Assembly (NCBI RefSeq): GCF_001641635.1
Contig: NZ_LUUB01000081.1
Location: 1 to 64,000, forward strand
DNA length: 64,000 nt
Reading direction: 5' to 3'
Source: Bradyrhizobium centrolobii
Lineage (GTDB): Bacteria > Pseudomonadota > Alphaproteobacteria > Rhizobiales > Xanthobacteraceae
A model generated the notes under the pieces. The model was not told where the DNA came from, did not search any database, and saw only the letters and a list, made by a program, of their open reading frames with translations. Made by a program: the position numbers and the translations under genes. Positions 1 through 8,610 of this stretch are shown here, piece after piece (the stretch's first letter is position 1; every line of letters starts with the position of its first letter).

Positions 1-12
1 TAGGGTCCAGAC

Positions 13-450
13 TCAATTGATCCAATAGGCGACGATGGCTGCGATGTGGACGGCAGCCAAGAAGTTTCTGGCGAGTTTATCGTAACGAGTTGCGACACGC
101 CTGAAATCCTTGAGCCGGCAGAAGCAACGCTCGATAACATTGCGCCCTTTATAGATGCGCTTGCTGAAGTTGTGGAAGGTCACCCTGTTGGATTTGTTTG
201 GAATGACGGGCTTGGCGCCACGATTGACGATTTCGGCGCGAAAGCCGTCGCCGTCGTAGCCTTTGTCCCCAATGAGGGCAGACATGGGCGGCGCGAGTTC
301 CAAAAGGGCCGGCGCTGCGGCAATATCTGCGTCCTGGCCCGGAGTGAGATGAAATGCGCAGGGTTTGCAATCAGGGTCGCTCAGCGCGTGGATTTTCGTG
401 GTCCGCCCGCCGCGCGAGCGGCCGATCGCCTGTTCATGTTCCCCCCTTTT
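13..450 (-). CDS. IS5-family transposase, C-terminal frame (orfB)
   Basis: This frame holds the rest of the transposase. From the slippery run it reads GEHEQAIGRSRGGRTTKIHA, which is the expected continuation of IS5 transposases. It then has the second catalytic aspartate in ALIGDKGYD and the final glutamate in NVIERCFCRLKDFRR. It probably has no start of its own. Its codon boundaries fit a -1 shift from orfA at 447-450. Both catalytic halves appear intact, so the element may still be active. Confidence 0.82.
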   Translation of the reverse strand, partial: KRGEHEQAIGRSRGGRTTKIHALSDPDCKPCAFHLTPGQDADIAAAPALLELAPPMSALIGDKGYDGDGFRAEIVNRGAKPVIPNKSNRVTFHNFSKRIYKGRNVIERCFCRLKDFRRVATRYDKLARNFLAAVHIAAIVAYWIN

Positions 451-773
451 CCGCCGCTCGCCGAGCGATGCGCCTTGATCGAGGTGGAGTCGATGGACAA
501 AGTCACGCCATCCTTGCCGCAGCGGGCGAGCGCTTCAAAGATCGCCTGCCAATGTCCGCGCTTGGCCCAGCGATTGAACCGATTGTAGATCGTCGTGTAA
601 GGACCAAAGTCGGGCGGGCAATCGCGCCAGCGCGCGCCACACTGAAGCATGTGGATGATACCGCTGATGATGCGTCGATCATCTTCGCGCTCCGGTCCGG
701 TCTGGTTCGTTGGCAGATGCGGCTTTATCTGAGCCCACTGCTTGTCGTTGAGCCAGAACAGCCCCTTGCGCAT
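381..773 (-). CDS. IS5-family transposase, N-terminal frame (orfA)
   Basis: This frame encodes the N-terminal half of an IS5-type DDE transposase: a helical DNA-binding region with the family pattern W..I.P.LP near residues 9-20, then the first catalytic aspartate in LSIDSTSIKAHRSA near residue 95. The ATG at 773 is preferred to the TTG one codon upstream. The frame continues past the A4G6 run at 441-450 into an unrelated Arg-rich tail, as expected if full-length enzyme requires a -1 frameshift. The zero-frame product alone lacks the second D and the E of the catalytic triad, so it may act as a regulator or be inactive. Confidence 0.85.
   Translation of the reverse strand: MRKGLFWLNDKQWAQIKPHLPTNQTGPEREDDRRIISGIIHMLQCGARWRDCPPDFGPYTTIYNRFNRWAKRGHWQAIFEALARCGKDGVTLSIDSTSIKAHRSASGGKGGNMNRRSAARAAGGPRKSTR
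441..450 (-). promoter_or_regulatory. Programmed -1 frameshift site AAAAGGGGGG
   Basis: On the minus strand the sequence is AAAAGGGGGG. The orfA frame reads AAA GGG GGG AAC here and the orfB frame begins at AGG GGG GAA. Stepping back one base joins the two catalytic halves into one protein with an uninterrupted IS5 motif order. A4G6 runs are typical of slippery sites in this group. Confidence 0.7.
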
Positions 774-841
774 CAAAGCCCCCGTGCCGAATCAGTTCGG
801 GTGCAAGAGAATCAGAGCGCGCTAATTAGGTACAGACCCTA

Positions 842-1184
842 GGACCTTCTCGCTCCGCGCGGCGTTGCCGATAACAACGCAGCTCGCCGGCGGTCGCATC
901 GACGCCCGTGGCGGGCGATGATCAATGGCTGCTCGCAGTGCGAGCGAGTCGGGCTGACACCGGCGATCGCAAGGCCGGGCGCGCACAGCATAGCGATCGA
1001 CGAAATCTGCATGCCTGATCGCGAAACAGGACTTGCAACTATGCTGCCTGCTGTTTGCGCAGCTCTAGACTTTAGTCCGGCTCTCACAATCCTGAATGCA
1101 GTTTCACTTGCCGAGAATGTCATCGCCGTTATAGTCGCGGCCCAATAGCTCATAAGAGGCTTATTAATAGGGAGAAAGAACAAC
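842..1184. other. Intergenic region upstream of the Liv operon
   Basis: No convincing gene is seen in these 343 bases; the open frames have no matching motifs or strong ribosome binding site. A perfect inverted repeat, ATAAG-AGG-CTTAT, lies at 1152-1164, about 20 bp before the binding-protein start codon, and an AGGGAGA ribosome binding site follows at about 1169. The inverted repeat could be an operator or part of the leader. The IS element ends at the left edge of this region. Confidence 0.5.
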
Positions 1185-2432
1185 ATGAAAACCATACTCT
1201 CTGGTGCATTGCGAATGGTCCTCGGTGCGGCCTCGCTCGGTGCGCTGATGACAGCGTCGGGCGCGGCACTTGCTGCAGCCCCGATCAGGATCGGCGTGAT
1301 CGCGGAGGCGCAGGCGATCGCCGGCGCATCGATCCCGCAGGCAGCGCAGCTCGCGGCCGACGAGATCAACGCGGGTGGCGGCGTCGACGGCCGCAAGATC
1401 GAGATCATCTCCTACGACAATCACTCCTCCTCGGCGGATTCGGTACGCGCATTCCAGCGCGCGGTAAATGAGGACAAGGTGAATGCCGTCATCGCCAGCT
1501 ACATCAGCGAGGTGGTGCTGGCACTGGAGCCCTGGGCCTCGCGCCTGAAGACGCCGTTCGTCACGCCGGGCGCGGCCTCCAACGAGATCAGCAAGAGCGT
1601 CCACGCCGATTACGAGAAGAACAAGTACACCTTCCACGGCTACCTCACCTCGGCCGCGCTGGCGCTGTCGGTCTGCGACGCCGCCAAGGAGCTGCTCGTC
1701 GACAAGATGCACATGAAGTCGGCGGTGATCATGAGCGAGGACGCCGCCTGGACCAAGCCGCTCGACGTCGGCTACGAGGAATGCCTGCCCAAGGTCGGGC
1801 TGAAGGTGCTAGACCACATCCGCTTCTCGCCTGACACCACCGACTTCACGCCGATCTTCAACAAGATCGAGGGCTCCAAGCCCGACGTGATCATCACCGG
1901 CATCTCCCATGTCGGCGTGCAGCCGACCGTGCAATGGAAGAACCAGGAGGTGCCGATCCCGATGTTCGGCATCTCCTCGCAGGCGACCAACGAGACCTTC
2001 GGCAAGGACACCAACCAGGCGGCCGAGGGCGTGCTCTACCAGGGCGTCTCCGGCCCCGGCGTCGCGGTGACGCCGAAGTCGGTGCCGTTCGCGGAGAACT
2101 TCAAGAAGAAGTTCGGCAACTATCCGTCCTATGCCGGCTACACCGCCTATGACGAGGTCTATTACATCGCCGATGCCGCCAAGCGCGCCGGCTCGACCGA
2201 CGCCGACAAGCTGGTCGCGGCGCTCGAGAAGACCGACTGGGAAGGCACGATCGGCCGCGTCCAGTTCTACGGCAAGGACGATCCGTTCACCCACTCGATC
2301 AAGTACGGCAGGGGCCTGATCACCGGGCTGATGCTGCAATGGCAGGACGGCAAGCAGATCGCGGTATGGCCCAAGGAGGTGGCCAAGACCGAGATCAAGT
2401 TCCCGAGCTTCATCAAGCTCACAACGAACTAG
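1185..2432 (+). CDS. ABC transporter periplasmic binding protein, branched-chain amino-acid type (LivK-like), copy 1
   Basis: The 415-residue protein begins with a Sec signal peptide (cleavage near residue 30, after ALAA) followed by the type I binding-protein start PIRIGVIAEAQAIAG. The family motifs LAADEINAGGGVDGRKIE and the two-lobe organisation of Peripla_BP_6 proteins are present. It is expected to deliver an amino acid or similar small amide to the permeases encoded just downstream. The start is supported by AGGGAGA upstream. It is a close paralogue of the protein at 5858-7099: long stretches are identical, including the region around DAAWTKPLDVGYE. The true ligand cannot be read from sequence. 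Confidence 0.9.
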   Translation: MKTILSGALRMVLGAASLGALMTASGAALAAAPIRIGVIAEAQAIAGASIPQAAQLAADEINAGGGVDGRKIEIISYDNHSSSADSVRAFQRAVNEDKVNAVIASYISEVVLALEPWASRLKTPFVTPGAASNEISKSVHADYEKNKYTFHGYLTSAALALSVCDAAKELLVDKMHMKSAVIMSEDAAWTKPLDVGYEECLPKVGLKVLDHIRFSPDTTDFTPIFNKIEGSKPDVIITGISHVGVQPTVQWKNQEVPIPMFGISSQATNETFGKDTNQAAEGVLYQGVSGPGVAVTPKSVPFAENFKKKFGNYPSYAGYTAYDEVYYIADAAKRAGSTDADKLVAALEKTDWEGTIGRVQFYGKDDPFTHSIKYGRGLITGLMLQWQDGKQIAVWPKEVAKTEIKFPSFIKLTTN

Positions 2433-2439
2433 CCGGAAC

Positions 2440-2465
2440 AGCTCCCGGGCCCAACCCCGGGAGCT
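2440..2465 (+). terminator. Intercistronic GC-rich stem-loop
   Basis: AGCTCCCGGG pairs with CCCGGGAGCT across a 6-base loop. It follows the binding-protein stop codon by 7 bases and has no T-run. Such hairpins after binding-protein genes commonly cause partial termination or protect the upstream mRNA, giving more binding protein than permease. That role is inferred here. Confidence 0.65.
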
Positions 2466-2530
2466 TCCACATGCGGCTTCCGCAGCACCTTCTCTCCAAG
2501 AGGCAGCCAAGACTGCCTGGCCAATCATAG

Positions 2531-3406
2531 ATGCGAGCATTCCAGATATTGATCGATGGCTTCGCCATCAGCGCCCTCTACGCTCTCGGTGCGACCGGCT
2601 TCACGCTGATCTTCGGCGTCTCCGGCGTGCTCAACCTCTCCCACGGCGCCATCATGGTGGCCGCAGCGGTCGCGGCCTGGGCCGCCGCCAGCATCCTGAA
2701 CGTCGGCACCTATGCCGGCGCGCTGATCGGGGTCGCCGTCGCCCTGGTCACGGCCTTCGCCACCTACTTCGCGGTGGTGAAGCCGATCCAGGATTCCCGG
2801 CGCATTCCGAATGAGGAGAAGGAGATCTTCGTCCTCACCGGCACGCTGCTGTGGGGGATCATGATCCAGGAGCTGATCGCCTATTTCTTCACCAACAACG
2901 CCAAGACGGTGCTGCCAATCGTCGAGGGCGTCGTCGACATCCTCGGCGTCCGCACGCCGAAGAACGAGATCTTTACCGCGATCGTGTGCTGCCTCGTCAT
3001 CGCGCTACTCTGGCTGCTGGTCAACCGCACCCGGACCGGCAAGGCGGTGCTGGCAGCCTCGATGAACCCGCGCGGCGTGACGCTGCTCGGCCTCGAGCTC
3101 ACCAACATCTTCATCGTGGTCTGGGCGATCTACGGCATCCTCGCCGGCATCGCCGGCGTGCTGCTCGGGATGTTCCTGGGCGTCAGCTCCTACAGCGTCG
3201 GGCCGCTGACGGCGAGCGCGTTCTCGATCGTTGTGCTCGGCGGCCTCGGCAGCGTCTCCGGCTCGCTGATCGCGGCCTTCGTGGTCGGCTATCTCGAAAC
3301 CATCACCGCCTATCTGGTCTCGCCGGCCTACCGCACCATTCCGGCGCTCCTGCTGCTCGTCGTCGTGATGTACATCCGGCCCCAGGGCCTTCTGGGGAGG
3401 CGCTGA
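2531..3406 (+). CDS. livH: Branched-chain amino-acid-type ABC transporter permease LivH
   Basis: The 291-residue inner-membrane protein has about eight hydrophobic helices and the LivH pattern: an N-terminal GFAISALYALGATGFTLIFG and a later LGGLGSVSGSLIAAFVVGYLE, which is the coupling-loop region of this family. It ends in the usual basic tail IRPQGLLGRR. It would form a heterodimeric channel with the LivM product that starts 1 base after its stop codon. Length and helix spacing are normal for LivH. Confidence 0.92.
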   Translation: MRAFQILIDGFAISALYALGATGFTLIFGVSGVLNLSHGAIMVAAAVAAWAAASILNVGTYAGALIGVAVALVTAFATYFAVVKPIQDSRRIPNEEKEIFVLTGTLLWGIMIQELIAYFFTNNAKTVLPIVEGVVDILGVRTPKNEIFTAIVCCLVIALLWLLVNRTRTGKAVLAASMNPRGVTLLGLELTNIFIVVWAIYGILAGIAGVLLGMFLGVSSYSVGPLTASAFSIVVLGGLGSVSGSLIAAFVVGYLETITAYLVSPAYRTIPALLLLVVVMYIRPQGLLGRR

Positions 3407-3407
3407 G

Positions 3408-4334
3408 ATGTCCGGATTCTTCACCTCGCGCCTGTTCTTCGTTTCGCTCGCGCTGGTCGTGATCGCGGCGATCCTGCCGTTCTACGTCTCCGGCTATGTG
3501 CTCGGGCTTCTCACCGTCGCGTTCTATTTCGGCGTCTTCGCGATGGCCTGGGACCTCTTGTTCGGCTTCGCCGGTGAGGTCAATTTCGGGCCGACCTTCC
3601 TGATCGGCGTCGGCGCCTACACCGCCGGCATATTGAACAACCAGTTCGGCTGGTCGGTCTATCTCTGCATCGTGTTAGGGGCGCTCGCCTCCGTCGTCGC
3701 AGGCCTGGTACTGGCGCTGCCGGCGCTTCGGGTGCGCGGTCCCTATTTCGGCCTGACCACGCTGGTCGCGGTGTTGATGCTGCAGAACTTCATCGTGGTA
3801 TTCGCCGACCTCACCGGCGGCGAGATCGGCCTGACCATCCCCGACGTCATCACCATCAACGCCGGCGCCAACTACTGGATCGCGCTCGGCTTCATGACGA
3901 TCTCGGCGGCGATCCTCTATGGCCTGTCGCAATCGCCGATCGGGCTCGTGCTGCAGGCAAGCGGCCAGGATCCCGTGCAGGCCGGCGCGCTCGGCTTCAA
4001 CATCGTCAAGCACAAGCTCGCCGCCTTCATCGTCAGCGCGTTCTTCTCGGGGCTCTCCGGCGCGCTCCTGGTGTTCTACTTCGGCACCGCCTCGGTCGGC
4101 ACCGTCGTCGACGTCGCGGTCGGCGTGAACGTCATCGTCTCGGCCGTGCTCGGCGGCCGGCGCACCGTGCTTGGCGCGGCGCTGGGCGCGATCTTCCTGA
4201 TCGTCGCCGGCGAGTTCCTGCGGCCAACCGGAGAGCTCGCGACCTTCATCGTCTCAGCGGTCGCCCTCCTCGTCGTGCTGTTCTTCCCCGGCGGCTTCCT
4301 CGGAGCGGCCCTCTCGCGCGAGGCGCGCTCGTGA
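3408..4334 (+). CDS. livM: Branched-chain amino-acid-type ABC transporter permease LivM
   Basis: The 308-residue membrane protein is the LivM partner. Visible features are the AWDLLFGFAGEVNFGPTFLIG segment near residues 47-67, matching the family's conserved GxxSxGxxxxxGxGAY region, and a C-terminal AVLGGRRTVLGAALGAI coupling segment. It follows livH by one base and overlaps the fused ATPase gene at TGATG, so translation of the three genes is probably coupled. The C-terminus is slightly shorter than in many LivM proteins. Confidence 0.9.
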   Translation: MSGFFTSRLFFVSLALVVIAAILPFYVSGYVLGLLTVAFYFGVFAMAWDLLFGFAGEVNFGPTFLIGVGAYTAGILNNQFGWSVYLCIVLGALASVVAGLVLALPALRVRGPYFGLTTLVAVLMLQNFIVVFADLTGGEIGLTIPDVITINAGANYWIALGFMTISAAILYGLSQSPIGLVLQASGQDPVQAGALGFNIVKHKLAAFIVSAFFSGLSGALLVFYFGTASVGTVVDVAVGVNVIVSAVLGGRRTVLGAALGAIFLIVAGEFLRPTGELATFIVSAVALLVVLFFPGGFLGAALSREARS

Positions 4335-5815
4335 TGGACCAGATGACTGCAAACCGGCCCGTGCTCAAGGTCCGCGGCCTCACAAAGCGCTTCGGCGGCC
4401 TGACGGCGGTGAAGAACCTCGGCTTCGAGGTCAACGGCGGCGAGATCTTCGGCCTGATCGGGCCAAACGGCTCGGGCAAGTCCACCGCGATGAAGAGCGT
4501 GATGGGCATCGAGCGCCCGACCGCCGGCGAGGTGATCTTCGAAGGCGAGAACGTCGCAGGTCTTCCCGCGCACAAGATCGCCCGCAAGGGCTTTGGCATG
4601 GTGTTCCAGCACTCGCGGCCGCTGAACCGGCAGACCGTGCTGGAGAACATCATGGTGGCGCTGTTGCCGGACAGCCTGTTCATGCTGTTCCCCGATAAGG
4701 CGCTGGTCGACCGCGCCAAGTGGATCGCCGACCGCGTCGGGTTAGGCGCCGTGATGGACCGCCGTCCGCCGACGCTGCCCTTTGCCGATCTGCGCCGGCT
4801 CGAGCTTGCCAAGGCGATCGCACGCGACCCCAAGGTCGTGCTGGTCGACGAGCCCTTCGCCGGCCTGACGCGGGCCGAGGTCGACGTCTTCTCCGACCTG
4901 ATCCGCAGTTTTCGCGATGAGGGCCGCGCGGTGATGCTGGTCGACCACAATGTCAAGAGCGTCGCTGCGCTCGTCGACCGCGTGCTCGCGATGTATCTCG
5001 GCGAGGAGATCGTCACCGGCAAGGCCGACGACGTCATGAAGAACGAGACCGTGCGGCGAGTCTACCTCGGCGGCGCGATCGAGACCCATGCGCGGCCCGA
5101 GACCAGCTTCAAGGACAAGGTGCCGCTCTTGCAGGTCGAGAACGTCAGCGTTCACTACGGCAAGGCGCAGGCGCTGGAAAACGTCTCGGTCCACGTCCAT
5201 GAGGGCGAGTTCGTCTCCATCGTCGGCCTCAACGGCGCCGGCAAGACCACGCTGTTCAACACCATCTCCGGCTTCCTGCCCTATAGCGGCGAGATCCTGC
5301 GCGGCGGCGAGAAGCTGCGCGGCACGAGCCCGGCGAAGATCGCCCGCAGCGGCCTCGTGCAGTGCCCGGAATCGCGCGAACTGTTCGGCGAGATGACGGT
5401 GCGCGAGAATCTCGATCTCGGCGGCCAGCATCTGACCGACGCGGCGCGCGGGGCGCAGCTCGCCTGGCTGTTCGAGCTGTTCCCGATCCTGAAAGAGCGC
5501 CAGGGCCAGCTGGCGCAGACGCTGTCCGGCGGCGAGCAGCAGATGCTGGCGATCGGGCGCGCGCTGATGATGCAGCCGCAGATCCTGATCCTGGACGAGC
5601 CGACGCTGGGCCTTGCGCCAGTCATCCTCGAGCAATTGTCCAAGGCGCTGGAGAAACTGCGGCAGACGACGTCGATCACGGTGCTTCTCGGCGAGCAGAA
5701 CGTGACCTTCGCGCTTCCGCATGCCGACCGCGTCTACGTGCTCGAGCATGCGCGGATCGTCTGGGAGGGCGATCCCGGCCGCTTCGCCGCGGAAGCCGGC
5801 GCCGGATATCTCTGA
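4334..5815 (+). CDS. Fused LivG-LivF ABC ATPase
   Basis: This 493-residue protein contains two complete ABC ATPase domains in one chain. Domain 1 (about 10-245) is LivG-like with Walker A GPNGSGKST and Walker B VVLVDEPFAGL. Domain 2 (about 262-490) is LivF-like with GLNGAGKTT, signature LSGGEQQML and ILILDEPTLGLAP. LivG and LivF are normally separate 255- and 235-residue proteins, and the fused length is their sum. In domain 1 the ABC signature is degenerate, reading LPFADLRRLELAKA. The ATG at 4334 overlapping the livM stop is preferred; a GTG lies one codon earlier. It drives import together with the two upstream permeases. Confidence 0.9.
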   Translation: MDQMTANRPVLKVRGLTKRFGGLTAVKNLGFEVNGGEIFGLIGPNGSGKSTAMKSVMGIERPTAGEVIFEGENVAGLPAHKIARKGFGMVFQHSRPLNRQTVLENIMVALLPDSLFMLFPDKALVDRAKWIADRVGLGAVMDRRPPTLPFADLRRLELAKAIARDPKVVLVDEPFAGLTRAEVDVFSDLIRSFRDEGRAVMLVDHNVKSVAALVDRVLAMYLGEEIVTGKADDVMKNETVRRVYLGGAIETHARPETSFKDKVPLLQVENVSVHYGKAQALENVSVHVHEGEFVSIVGLNGAGKTTLFNTISGFLPYSGEILRGGEKLRGTSPAKIARSGLVQCPESRELFGEMTVRENLDLGGQHLTDAARGAQLAWLFELFPILKERQGQLAQTLSGGEQQMLAIGRALMMQPQILILDEPTLGLAPVILEQLSKALEKLRQTTSITVLLGEQNVTFALPHADRVYVLEHARIVWEGDPGRFAAEAGAGYL

Positions 5816-5857
5816 GGCAGTTCATAACAACAACAAAACAAACGAAAGGGAACGACC

Positions 5858-7099
5858 ATGCGATCATCGACGACAATGAGCCGTAGCCTGCTCCTCGCCT
5901 CCGCGCTGGGGCTGTGCCTCGCCGCGCCCGCCTATGCGCAGTCGAACGATCCGATCAAGATCGGCGTCATCGCCGAGGTGCAGTCGATCGCGGGTGCGGC
6001 AACCCCGGGCGGCGCGCAGATCGCCGCCGACGAGATCAACGCCAAGGGCGGCGTGCTCGGCCGCAAGATCGAGATCGTCACCTACGACAACAAGAGCTCC
6101 TCGGCAGATTCCGTGCGCGCCTTCCAGCGCGCGGTGAGCGAGGACAAGGTGTCGGCCGTAATCGCGAGCTATATCAGCGAAGTCGTGCTGGCGCTCGAGC
6201 CGTGGGCGGCGCGCCTGAAGATGCCGCTGATCACCCCCGGCGCCGCATCGAACGAGATCACCAAGGCGATCCACAACGACTATGAGAAGAACAAGTACAC
6301 CTTTCACGGCTACCTGACTTCGGCCGCACAGGCCCAGCTCGTCTGCGACGCCGCCAAGGATCTCCTCGTCGACAAGCTCAAGTTCAAGACGGTCGCGATC
6401 ATGAGCGAGGACGCGGCCTGGACCAAGCCGCTCGACGTCGGCTACGAGGCCTGCCTGCCGAAGGCCGGGCTGAAGGTGGTCGAGCACGTGCGCTTCTCGC
6501 CCGACACCACCGACTTCACGCCGATCTTCAACAACATGGAGAGCAAGAAGCCGGACGTGATCGTCACCGGCATCTCCCATGTCGGCGTGCAGCCGACAGT
6601 GCAGTGGAAGAACCAGCAGGTGCCAATCCCGATGTTCGGCATCAGCGCGCAGGCGCTGAGCCCGACCTTCTGGAAGGACACCAATGGCGCCGCCGACGGC
6701 GTGCCGTCGCTGGCGGTGGCAACGCCCGATGTCGCCGTGACCTCGAAGACGAAGCCGTTCGCCGCCGCCTTCAAGGCCAAGTTCGGCACGCCGCCGGCCT
6801 ATACCGGCTACACCGCCTATGACGAGGTCTACTTCATCACCGACGCGATCAAGCGCGCGGGCTCGACCGATCCCGACAAGATGGTCGCCGAGCTGGAGAA
6901 GACCGACTACGAGGGTACGATCGGCCGCATCCAGTTCTACGGCAAGGACGACGAGTTCACCCACGGCATCAAGTCCGGCACCGGCGCGGTGACCGGCCTC
7001 GTCTTCCAGTGGCAGGACGGCAAGCAGATCACGGTCTGGCCCGAGAGGATCGCGGAAGGGAAGATGAAGTTTCCGAACTTCGTGAAGCTGTCGCAGTAA
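5858..7099 (+). CDS. ABC transporter periplasmic binding protein, branched-chain amino-acid type, copy 2
   Basis: The 413-residue protein has a signal peptide ending AYA-QS near residue 27 and then the mature start DPIKIGVIAEVQSIAGAA. It matches copy 1 at 1185-2432 almost throughout, including the SYISEVVLALEPW and HGYLTSAAQ regions, so the two arose by duplication. It ends the operon and is followed at once by a strong terminator. The start follows AAAGGGAACGACC. Two binding proteins around one permease/ATPase set probably widen the ligand range; ligands are unknown. Confidence 0.9.
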   Translation: MRSSTTMSRSLLLASALGLCLAAPAYAQSNDPIKIGVIAEVQSIAGAATPGGAQIAADEINAKGGVLGRKIEIVTYDNKSSSADSVRAFQRAVSEDKVSAVIASYISEVVLALEPWAARLKMPLITPGAASNEITKAIHNDYEKNKYTFHGYLTSAAQAQLVCDAAKDLLVDKLKFKTVAIMSEDAAWTKPLDVGYEACLPKAGLKVVEHVRFSPDTTDFTPIFNNMESKKPDVIVTGISHVGVQPTVQWKNQQVPIPMFGISAQALSPTFWKDTNGAADGVPSLAVATPDVAVTSKTKPFAAAFKAKFGTPPAYTGYTAYDEVYFITDAIKRAGSTDPDKMVAELEKTDYEGTIGRIQFYGKDDEFTHGIKSGTGAVTGLVFQWQDGKQITVWPERIAEGKMKFPNFVKLSQ

Positions 7100-7120
7100 T
7101 CCGCGTGCCAGCCGACATCG

Positions 7121-7154
7121 AGCCCGTCGCTCCGCGCGGAACGGTGGGCTTTTT
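7121..7154 (+). terminator. Intrinsic terminator of the first Liv operon
   Basis: AGCCCGTCG pairs with CGGTGGGCT (9 bp with two G-T pairs), enclosing a small TCCGCGCGGA dyad, and is followed by TTTTTCTTT. It lies 22 bases after the stop codon of copy 2. Confidence 0.8.
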
Positions 7155-7282
7155 CTTTGCCTTTCGCAATTGCGGCACCAACCCTATCGACCTTGGACGA
7201 TGTTGACTTTCCACCGCCCGCTCTGAATACTTCGCAAAAAAATAACATAGCCGAACGTACGACGGTTCAGAGGGAGGATAGG

Positions 7283-8593
7283 ATGCCGACTTCACGCAGG
7301 ACGCTGCTGAAGACCTCGGCGGCTGCCGCCGCCGCACTCAGCCTCGATTGGACGCGCGCCCGGGCACAAGCCGAGACATTGCGCATCGGCCTGATCTATG
7401 ACCTGACCGGCCCGTTTGCCGCCGGCGGCTCGGTCGCCTCCTCGGTCGGCGCGCAGATCGCGATCGACCTCGTCAACGAGAAGGGCGGTATCGGCGGCAA
7501 GTACAAGGTTGCTCCGGTCGCCGCGGATTCCCAGAGCAGGCCCGACGTTGCAATCAACGAGGCCGAACGCCTGATCAACCAAGAGAAGATCGACATCCTC
7601 AACGGCGTCTATGCGAGCTCGCATGCGGTGCCGCTCGCGGCCAAGGTCGAGCAACAGAAGAAGATCCTCTGGATCACGACGGCCGTTTCGACCGCCGTGT
7701 TCAAGGACAAGAACCTGCAATATGTTTTCCGCGCGCAAATCCATTCCGATCAGTACGGCCAGGCCTTCGCGAGCTTCATCGCCGAGCATGCGAAAGCCAA
7801 GCTCGGCATGGACCCGAAGGACGTCAAGGTCGCACTGATCCATGAGGACGGACCCTACGGCGTCGGCGTCGCCGCCGCCGACGAGGCCTATGCCAAGCAG
7901 GCCGGCATCCAGGTGGTGCTGCGCGAGGGCTATTCGGCCTCCGCGCCAGATCTCTCGGTGCTCGTGACCAAGATCAAGCGCGCCAAGGCCGACGTGATCT
8001 CGCATGCCGGCTACAACCCCGATATCACCCTGTTCCTGCGCCAGGCGCGCGAGAGCGGGTTGCGCTTCAAGATGCTGTTCGGGGCCGGCGCCGGCTACAG
8101 CCAGCTCGACAAGCTGCGCGCCACCTTCGGCGCCGACATCGACAATTTCTGCAACATCGATCCGGTGCCGGCACAACTGCTCGATCCCTCGAAGCTTGCG
8201 CCGGGCATGGGCGACCTCATCAAGACCATGGTCACGCGCTACCAGGCCAAGACCGGCGCCACCGACGTGCCGCCGCACTGCTCGATGGGGTTTAACCAGA
8301 CCTGGGTGCTGCTCAACAACGTCCTGCCGGTCGCCAAGGAAAAATACGGCAGCTTCGAACCTGAGGCGGTGCGCAAGGCGGCGCTCGATGTCGACATCCC
8401 CGCCGGCGGCACCATCCAGGGCTATGGCGTCAAATTCTTCCCGCCGGGTACCCCGCTCTCCGGCCAGAACGAACGCTCGACGCCGGTCGTGATGCAGAAC
8501 GCCGGCGAACACATCTCGGTGGTGTGGCCGACGAATATCCGGACGCAGGATCCGGTCTTCCCGCTGCCGAAAGGCTCGACCTACGGGGCGTAG
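7283..8593 (+). CDS. ABC transporter binding protein, Tat-exported, branched-chain amino-acid type
   Basis: The 436-residue protein starts at ATG 7283, where AGGGAGGA lies 6-12 bases upstream; the longer open frame has no such site. The N-terminus is a twin-arginine signal, SRRTLLK, followed by a hydrophobic stretch and ARAQA. The mature part ETLRIGLIYDLTGPFAAGGS is a Peripla_BP_6 protein. It is most like the protein at 56474-57784 (shared HEDGPYGVGVA-type and GYNPDITL-type segments) rather than its neighbours. It lies after a terminator and has no permease of its own nearby, so it is an orphan or feeds another Liv system. Confidence 0.88.
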   Translation: MPTSRRTLLKTSAAAAAALSLDWTRARAQAETLRIGLIYDLTGPFAAGGSVASSVGAQIAIDLVNEKGGIGGKYKVAPVAADSQSRPDVAINEAERLINQEKIDILNGVYASSHAVPLAAKVEQQKKILWITTAVSTAVFKDKNLQYVFRAQIHSDQYGQAFASFIAEHAKAKLGMDPKDVKVALIHEDGPYGVGVAAADEAYAKQAGIQVVLREGYSASAPDLSVLVTKIKRAKADVISHAGYNPDITLFLRQARESGLRFKMLFGAGAGYSQLDKLRATFGADIDNFCNIDPVPAQLLDPSKLAPGMGDLIKTMVTRYQAKTGATDVPPHCSMGFNQTWVLLNNVLPVAKEKYGSFEPEAVRKAALDVDIPAGGTIQGYGVKFFPPGTPLSGQNERSTPVVMQNAGEHISVVWPTNIRTQDPVFPLPKGSTYGA

Positions 8594-8610
8594 CCGCCGC
8601 GCTGACGCTG

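Larger units (their letters stand above)
3..839 (-). mobile_element. IS5-family insertion sequence, complete
   Basis: The element runs from GGGTC at position 3 to GACCC at 839 and is flanked by TA at 1-2 and 840-841, consistent with a TA target duplication. The terminal repeats are imperfect: about 11 of the first 16 bases match, strongest in GGGTC and an internal AATT. It carries one transposase in two overlapping frames on the minus strand. A two-frame transposase with a TA target is typical of the IS427-like branch of the IS5 family. It lies about 345 bp upstream of the Liv transporter operon. Confidence 0.85.

Noticed and set aside
918..1148. Rightward 76-residue frame between the IS element and the Liv operon
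   Set aside because: No ribosome binding site, mixed codon use, and no recognisable motif; it could be chance in a promoter region.
2440..2465. Riboswitch between the binding-protein and livH genes
   Set aside because: Only a simple GC-rich hairpin is present; the 98-base gap has no further conserved-looking structure.
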